From the NCBI GenBank assembly GCA_023267795.1, contig JAHFMP010000027.1, forward strand, positions 1-9,452: a stretch of 9,452 nucleotides of DNA, in the 5' to 3' direction. This document shows, one piece after another, positions 5,873 to 9,452 of this stretch (within the stretch, counting starts at the first letter, position 1; each line of letters starts with the position of its first letter). The notes under the pieces are model-generated. The model saw only the letters and a list, made by a program, of their open reading frames with translations, did not search any database and was not told where the DNA came from. The translations under genes and the position numbers were made by a program. This stretch comes from Candidatus Woesearchaeota archaeon. Lineage in GTDB: Archaea; Nanobdellota; Nanobdellia; Woesearchaeales; DSVV01.

Positions 5873-6811
5873 TCATAATACCTGTACATTATACATTTTC
5901 TTAATTTTTTCTTTATTGGTAACAGAAAAAAGCTTGACGCCAGAAGGTAATGCAGATTCTTCTACAAAACCTTTCTTTTTCAAAATATTCATATTAACCC
6001 TAATAGTATTAATGCTATGGCCTGTTAATTGGCTAATTTTAGTGTAGGACAAAGGATCTGCTTCACTGATTAACAAGTTGAGAAGCTTTTGTTCTGGATT
6101 CGTCATTCTAGACCATTGTATTGATATAGGCTCTTCAAAAGAAAAATGCGGTGAAAGTACTGCTGGTGCATGCGCTGGAATAAGCGTTGGCTGTTGCATT
6201 TGTTTTTCTTGTTCCTGTTTTTGCTGCAGTGATAAAAGAATTTCCTGCAATTTTTCTTTTTGCTGCTGCAATTCTTCCAACTTCGATTCAAACACTTCAG
6301 AAACTTCTTTTTTGATTTCTGCCTTTGTTGCTTCAATCTCCACATTGAGATCTTCTGCAACTTTTTGTGAAACTACAGCATAATCCGGCTCTTTCTGAAT
6401 TATTTGCACTGCTGGCTTTTCCATTGCTTTTTTGTGGACTGTTTCCAAATGATTGTATATTTGTGCAAAATCTTGTTCATATTTTTTCAGATATGCTTCC
6501 ATTATCTCTTGGAGCTTTGCAACATGCTTGTCCTGTTTTTGCAACGCTTTATGCAGAAAAGTAATCCAGCTATTGACTTTTGTGACTTCTGTTTTTGTCG
6601 CTTCTTTATGATTTGTATGCTGACTGTGAAGCGAGAGATGATTCTGATGTAGATATTTAAGCCATTCCTGCTGCTGTTTCATATTTGCATTAAGTGATAC
6701 AATGTTACTGCTTAACGTAGAAAATGCATCTTGCACATGCCCATGCATTGCGTGGATTCTTCTATTAGCAAGTACTGTTTCTTTTGGTTTAAAGATATCG
6801 AATAATCCCAT
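5873..6811 (-). CDS. Coiled-coil protein with C-terminal winged-helix domain
   Basis: A 312-aa cytosolic protein that I cannot name; the architecture resembles DPANN proteins starting MGLFDIFK. Residues 1-16 are a short hydrophobic/basic head. About 25-130 and 145-206 are long helical, Glu/Gln/Lys-rich segments with heptad-like spacing, so it probably oligomerises. Residues 20-68 hold eight histidines. A Pro/Ala-rich linker (207-229) leads to a winged helix-turn-helix at about 236-300, with LTGHSINTIRVNMNILKKKG (262-281) as turn and recognition helix and a basic tail. It could be a transcription regulator or a nucleoid- or scaffold-type DNA-binding protein. A TATA box 24-33 bp upstream predicts a leaderless transcript. 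It is the only DNA-binding candidate near the palindromic arrays, which begin just past its stop. Confidence 0.8.
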   Translation of the reverse strand: MGLFDIFKPKETVLANRRIHAMHGHVQDAFSTLSSNIVSLNANMKQQQEWLKYLHQNHLSLHSQHTNHKEATKTEVTKVNSWITFLHKALQKQDKHVAKLQEIMEAYLKKYEQDFAQIYNHLETVHKKAMEKPAVQIIQKEPDYAVVSQKVAEDLNVEIEATKAEIKKEVSEVFESKLEELQQQKEKLQEILLSLQQKQEQEKQMQQPTLIPAHAPAVLSPHFSFEEPISIQWSRMTNPEQKLLNLLISEADPLSYTKISQLTGHSINTIRVNMNILKKKGFVEESALPSGVKLFSVTNKEKIKKMYNVQVL

Positions 6812-6834
6812 CCCAGAATTTTTGGAGTTGTTTG

Positions 6835-6844
6835 AATATTTAAA
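6835..6844 (-). promoter_or_regulatory. TATA box for the coiled-coil/winged-helix gene (leaderless)
   Basis: The minus strand reads GAAACC followed by TTTAAATATT, ending 24 bp before the ATG. The AT-rich box and the A-rich BRE-like GAAACC upstream fit an archaeal promoter driving a leaderless mRNA. It lies in the 70-bp gap after the kinase gene, so this gene can be expressed independently. Confidence 0.7.
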
Positions 6845-6881
6845 GGTTTCTTTGAAGAAAGTCAGCTATTTATTGCCAAAG

Positions 6882-7334
6882 TCAGGTTTCTATCACAATT
6901 ACTTTATGTCCTGCTTCTTCAGCCTCTGTGAGACAGACATCAAAGATTTCACAATCCATATTTTCTCTTATCTTTGCTTCTTCATACACTCGCTTCTTTA
7001 GTCTGTTTTTAAGTTTCTTCAAAGATGTTTTTGTTACAATGCAACAATCAACACACTTCTTTGGAAGATAATGAGAAAGATGCGAATCAATCACCAAGGA
7101 TATTTCCTTCTTTCTTGCTTCTTTAATTATTCTGATGAGGATGTTGTTGAGCTTTTTTGTGTCTATTATTTTTGCTTTTCGTTTCTTGTCATAATTTACC
7201 CAGAGTTTTTCTTTTTTTATTATGGCATTGACGTCAATATAGAGCGCATGTGTTCGCATTGCAATGGCTGATGCAACGGTTGTTTTTCCTGTTGCGGGAG
7301 TTCCTGTCACTATCGTGATTTTGCTTTTTTTCAT
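6882..7334 (-). CDS. AK6/Fap7-type adenylate kinase-like NTPase
   Basis: A 150-aa P-loop kinase of the archaeal/eukaryotic AK6 (Fap7/hCINAP) family, known for adenylate kinase or ATPase activity and, in eukaryotes and some archaea, for a role in small-subunit ribosome maturation with uS11. It shows the Walker A loop GTPATGKTT (11-19), the family signature IDSHLSHYLP (82-91) and the lid/C-terminal helix pattern RLKKRVYEEAKIRENMDCEI (111-130). It is somewhat shorter than the usual 170-180 aa. Cys94, Cys97 and Cys98 cluster after the signature. Its start overlaps the previous stop as ATGA (7331-7334), indicating translational coupling with the 175-aa protein. The 5' part contains a chance or meaningful exact CATTGCAATG at 7257-7266. 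Confidence 0.87.
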   Translation of the reverse strand: MKKSKITIVTGTPATGKTTVASAIAMRTHALYIDVNAIIKKEKLWVNYDKKRKAKIIDTKKLNNILIRIIKEARKKEISLVIDSHLSHYLPKKCVDCCIVTKTSLKKLKNRLKKRVYEEAKIRENMDCEIFDVCLTEAEEAGHKVIVIET

Positions 7335-7858
7335 TGATACACCTTCTGGAAGACTTCAATAAACATATCTTGCGGAATTTGGATTCCTGCATTCACAAAT
7401 GCTTTTGCCAACAATGTTGCCGCTCGTCTTTGTTCTTCTGTTTTTTTACTTACTTGGATTTTAAGGAGTTCTTTTAATGTAAATGAATTCATGTAGCCTT
7501 CATTGACTTTCAATGTTATTTCTTTTTTGCCACTGGTGATTTTCAGATTTTCAGGATCTCCACCTGCTTTTCCATTTTCAAACAACCACTTTTTTTGTAG
7601 GAGCGAATCTTTTGTAAATCCATGTTGCACTAACGTCCACTCCATTAACGCCTGGATGATTGTTTTTACTTCTGCATTTTGAAAAGTTCTTTTTTCACCC
7701 TTACAGAACTCATCGAATGACACCATGTTGGATTTATTGAGAATGTATACTTTACCAAGATATTGTACTACTTTCTGCCTTACTGTTTTCTCTTCCCAAA
7801 CACTTTTTACGAGATAGGCATATTGTATTCCTTTGATATTCTTTACTCGAATGAACAT
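7331..7858 (-). CDS. Conserved-looking hypothetical protein, transposase-like N-terminal segment
   Basis: A 175-aa soluble protein I do not recognise. Residues 1-36 (RVKNIKGIQYAYLVKS, then VRQKVVQYLGK) resemble the short N-terminal beta segment of IS1634-type transposases. That segment also occurs alone or in other proteins in archaea, and no DDE catalytic domain follows, so this is not a transposase. Residues 60-95 are helical, about 104-122 alternate charged and hydrophobic residues like beta strands, and 125-175 are helical and basic. There is no signal peptide or membrane segment. It is the first gene of a two-gene unit, with a strong TATA box 25 bp upstream, and overlaps the kinase gene by ATGA. 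A link to RNA or ribosome assembly can only be guessed from that kinase partner. Confidence 0.78.
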   Translation of the reverse strand: MFIRVKNIKGIQYAYLVKSVWEEKTVRQKVVQYLGKVYILNKSNMVSFDEFCKGEKRTFQNAEVKTIIQALMEWTLVQHGFTKDSLLQKKWLFENGKAGGDPENLKITSGKKEITLKVNEGYMNSFTLKELLKIQVSKKTEEQRRAATLLAKAFVNAGIQIPQDMFIEVFQKVYQ

Positions 7859-7882
7859 AGTGCCTAAGAATTTGCTTTAGAC

Positions 7883-7899
7883 TATATATAGTTTCGCCT
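7883..7899 (-). promoter_or_regulatory. TATA box and BRE for the 175-aa protein/kinase unit
   Basis: On the minus strand GCGAAAC precedes TATATATAGT. The box lies 25-36 bp upstream of the ATG at 7858, again predicting a leaderless transcript. The GCGAAAC element matches the A-rich BRE (TFB recognition) pattern. This is the strongest promoter-like sequence in the window. Confidence 0.75.
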
Positions 7900-7938
7900 G
7901 ATTTATTGACTTCTCTTGTCCTTTATTATTTTAATAAT

Positions 7939-8035
7939 TATAGAGAATTTTGAATAACCCCTCAAATTGTCAAAATTCTCAATAGATGCCTTCGAATAAA
8001 ACTTCCAAAATCGAGGTTATTCAAAGTCATCTATA
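7939..8035. repeat. Imperfect 21-bp inverted repeat bracketing the tatD 3' region
   Basis: Positions 7939-7959 and the complement of 8015-8035 match at 18 of 21 bases, including a perfect 11-bp block (TTTGAATAACC / GGTTATTCAAA). The right arm overlaps the tatD stop codon at 8031-8033. The left arm is shared with the smaller hairpin at 7943-7980, so the two structures cannot form together. Confidence 0.65.
7943..7980 (-). terminator. Hairpin 3' of tatD
   Basis: GAGAATTTTGA (7943-7953) and TCAAAATTCTC (7970-7980) form a perfect 11-bp stem with a 16-nt loop, about 50 bp past the tatD stop and upstream of the promoter for the next unit. On the minus strand the stem is followed by an AT-rich stretch with T-containing runs. 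It is a likely transcript end or processing site; its arms nearly match those of the hairpin after the GlmU-like gene. Confidence 0.55.
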
Positions 8036-8813
8036 GAAACATTTCCTGATAATTCATCCAAAGAGAATTTTCTACTTCCTGCAATTCCATCTTCTTGATC
8101 TTTGCAATCATTTTGTAGGTTTCAACGACATTCGCTGGCTCATTCTTTTGATCTTTTTGTGGTGCAAGAAACGGACTATCTGTCTCTCCAAATAATTGGG
8201 TCATCGGCATGAATTTAATAAGTTCTTGAAAATGGTCAGATCTTGTGCAATTTGTTGGAATACTGCAATACCACTTGTTGTCTCTGATTTTTTGCCACAA
8301 TGCTTTTTTCCCAGAGAAACAATGCATGATAACTTTTTTAGCTTGATGCTTTTCTAAAATATCAATCACTTCTGCTTCTGCTTTTCTGGAATGGATTATT
8401 AATGGCTTTTCTATTTCTTTTGCAAGAATGATGATTTTTTCAAAAATCTCAAACTGCTTCCGTGTTTTGTGCTCATTTTTTTGATCTATTCCCACTTCTC
8501 CAATTGCAATAATATCGTTTTTGTGCTTTTTTATGAACTTGAGCTCTTCGTCTGGGTTGAAATTAATGGATTCTTCTTTGTAGTGACCTGCTTTGACATC
8601 ATCCATCATTGCTTCCCACGGATAAATGCCAAGCGCTGCTTTGATTTGCGGATATTTTTTTGCTAATTGGAGCACATGTCTGTTTGTTTCTTTGTTAAGC
8701 CCATTTGCAATAATTATTTTGACGTTATTTTTTTCTGCATTCTTTATTGCTGCTTCTATTTGTTCTTCTGTAAAAAAATATGGATCAAGGTGCGCGTGGA
8801 CGTCAAGGTACAT
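8031..8813 (-). CDS. tatD: TatD-family metal-dependent hydrolase/DNase
   Basis: A 260-aa cytosolic TIM-barrel metallohydrolase of the TatD family, known for 3'-5' exonuclease and deoxyribonuclease activity in DNA repair or turnover; the name does not imply a role in Tat transport. All expected metal ligands are visible: HAH (His6, His8) in DVHAHLD, Glu106 in GEVGID, His141 in IIHSRKA, His164 in MHCFSG and Asp212 in ETDSPFLAP. The length matches the family (about 255-265 aa). The start lies 10 bp after the HEPN stop, with AAGGAT as an SD-like element just before it, so the gene is probably translated from the same transcript as the MNT/HEPN pair. It ends close to two overlapping inverted repeats. 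Confidence 0.92.
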   Translation of the reverse strand: MYLDVHAHLDPYFFTEEQIEAAIKNAEKNNVKIIIANGLNKETNRHVLQLAKKYPQIKAALGIYPWEAMMDDVKAGHYKEESINFNPDEELKFIKKHKNDIIAIGEVGIDQKNEHKTRKQFEIFEKIIILAKEIEKPLIIHSRKAEAEVIDILEKHQAKKVIMHCFSGKKALWQKIRDNKWYCSIPTNCTRSDHFQELIKFMPMTQLFGETDSPFLAPQKDQKNEPANVVETYKMIAKIKKMELQEVENSLWMNYQEMFL

Positions 8814-8823
8814 TTTTTATCCT

Positions 8824-9234
8824 TCAAAGCTTTTGTAGCTCTTTTTTTATTTTATTTATTATTGGCTCAAAACAGGCATCTAAAATAGAGAGTGCATCTT
8901 TTGCCTCTTCTACATTTGGCATGTATCCATTATAGTTTATTTTATTTCTTAAATCTTTTAGATTTAATAAAACTTGAATGGGTCTTTTTGTTTCAACGCT
9001 TAACGTTAATAACTCCTTAATCATCTCTATATGGTGACCCTTTTCTGAAGCTTCTTTTCCATGAATGAGAAGAAGCACATCCCCAAGCATTCTAAAAGAT
9101 TCATAAACATTTCTTACAATTGTGAATGAAGATTCAGCTGTAGGGACTATTGTTTTCGTGAATTTTATTTCTGCTTCTACAGCTGAAACCATACTCTGTG
9201 CTTTAAATTTATCCGGGATACGTCTTCTTATCAT
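8824..9234 (-). CDS. HEPN-domain protein, partner of a minimal nucleotidyltransferase
   Basis: A 136-aa all-helical protein of HEPN type. Helices are predicted at about 12-30, 35-60, 64-82 and 106-134. The motif position reads LRNKINYNGY (95-104): Arg96 is present, but the usual catalytic His of R-x4-6-H is replaced by Tyr101. In MNT/HEPN toxin-antitoxin pairs the HEPN member is an RNase toxin and the nucleotidyltransferase silences it by adenylylating a tyrosine. The tyrosine-rich motif here (Tyr101, Tyr104) could keep such a site while losing RNase activity. The start overlaps the nucleotidyltransferase stop as ATGA (9231-9234), typical of this pair and coupling their translation. tatD follows after 10 bp. 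Whether it is an active toxin, a dead variant or a housekeeping HEPN is open. Confidence 0.8.
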   Translation of the reverse strand: MIRRRIPDKFKAQSMVSAVEAEIKFTKTIVPTAESSFTIVRNVYESFRMLGDVLLLIHGKEASEKGHHIEMIKELLTLSVETKRPIQVLLNLKDLRNKINYNGYMPNVEEAKDALSILDACFEPIINKIKKELQKL

Positions 9235-9452
9235 GGTTTTACCTCTAAAAATCCTTTGAGCACTATTCCATTCGCAATGTTTGCAAAAAGATTTTTATCT
9301 ACATTCTTTCGTGAAAAGATGTGAAAGCTTACATTTATATTTTCTCGATACCCTAATTTCCGAATAACTGCTCTCCAAATATCAAGTTCTTTTTCTTCAG
9401 AAATCTCAACAGCAATATCCAAATCGCTTGTCTTTATATCATCACCTTTCCT
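9231..9452 (-). CDS. Minimal nucleotidyltransferase (MNT), N-terminus cut by window edge
   Basis: The frame is open from the stop at 9231 to base 9452, giving 73 sense codons, so the start lies beyond the edge. An internal TTG at 9422 could be mistaken for a start, but the codons before it encode RKGDDIKTSD. With the following LDIAVEI they form the SDxD active-site block (GDDIKTSDLD) of pol-beta-like nucleotidyltransferases, which must belong to the protein. The GS motif upstream is outside the window. The C-terminal part (VSFHIFSRKN, then NGIVLKGFLEV) fits the usual end of MNT proteins. These enzymes transfer nucleoside monophosphate to a partner; the overlapping HEPN gene is the obvious one. 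This is the first visible gene of the operon, and any promoter is outside. Confidence 0.82.
   Translation of the reverse strand, partial: RKGDDIKTSDLDIAVEISEEKELDIWRAVIRKLGYRENINVSFHIFSRKNVDKNLFANIANGIVLKGFLEVKP

Noticed and set aside
5784..6047. A + strand 87-codon frame starting in array 2 with a hydrophobic N-terminal part.
   Set aside because: Its first third is read from the repeats and the rest is antisense to the winged-helix coding region. It has no promoter or ribosome site that I can see, and its hydrophobicity follows from the ATTG-rich repeat.
7331..7858. Calling the 175-aa gene a transposase or transposase remnant.
   Set aside because: Only about 36 N-terminal residues look similar. 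There is no DDE domain, no inverted repeats flank it, and it sits in a promoter-led gene pair with an exact stop/start overlap.

Overview
The window looks like a compact, AT-rich archaeal chromosome segment, most likely from the DPANN lineage (Woesearchaeota-like). The archaeal call rests on four AT-rich TATA-like boxes upstream of minus-strand genes, three of them about 25 bp before the start codon as expected for leaderless transcripts. It is supported by an archaeal/eukaryotic AK6 (Fap7)-type kinase, an archaeal-type GlmU-like fusion enzyme and a coiled-coil/winged-helix protein of a kind I associate with DPANN genomes. The DPANN assignment is an inference from gene style, not from a marker gene. 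All eleven genes I accept are on the minus strand, so transcription runs from the right edge to the left edge.

Reading right to left, an operon at 9452-8031 carries a minimal nucleotidyltransferase (cut by the window edge), a HEPN protein overlapping it by ATGA, and a TatD nuclease 10 bp further on. A second unit (7858-6882) has its own TATA box and holds an unrecognised 175-aa protein coupled by ATGA to an AK6-type kinase. Next is a separately promoted coiled-coil/winged-helix protein (6811-5873).

Positions 5481-5872 form a 392-bp gene-free stretch. It carries two arrays built on the perfect palindrome CATTGCAATG (six exact copies), separated by a purine-rich spacer with oligo-A runs, which read as oligo-T on the transcribed strand. 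This is the least explained part of the window. A Nudix hydrolase (5480-4986) follows.

The left half is an amino-sugar cluster. glmM (4916-3570) and a GlmU-like enzyme (3519-2302) probably form one transcript that ends near a perfect 12-bp hairpin. Then come a short HAD phosphatase-like gene (2160-1597) and glmS (1515 to beyond the left edge). GlmS makes glucosamine-6-P, GlmM isomerises it to glucosamine-1-P, and the GlmU-like enzyme acetylates it and attaches UMP to give UDP-GlcNAc. GlmM looks bacterial in type while the GlmU-like enzyme looks archaeal, suggesting a pathway of mixed ancestry. I found no rRNA, tRNA, CRISPR array or insertion sequence.
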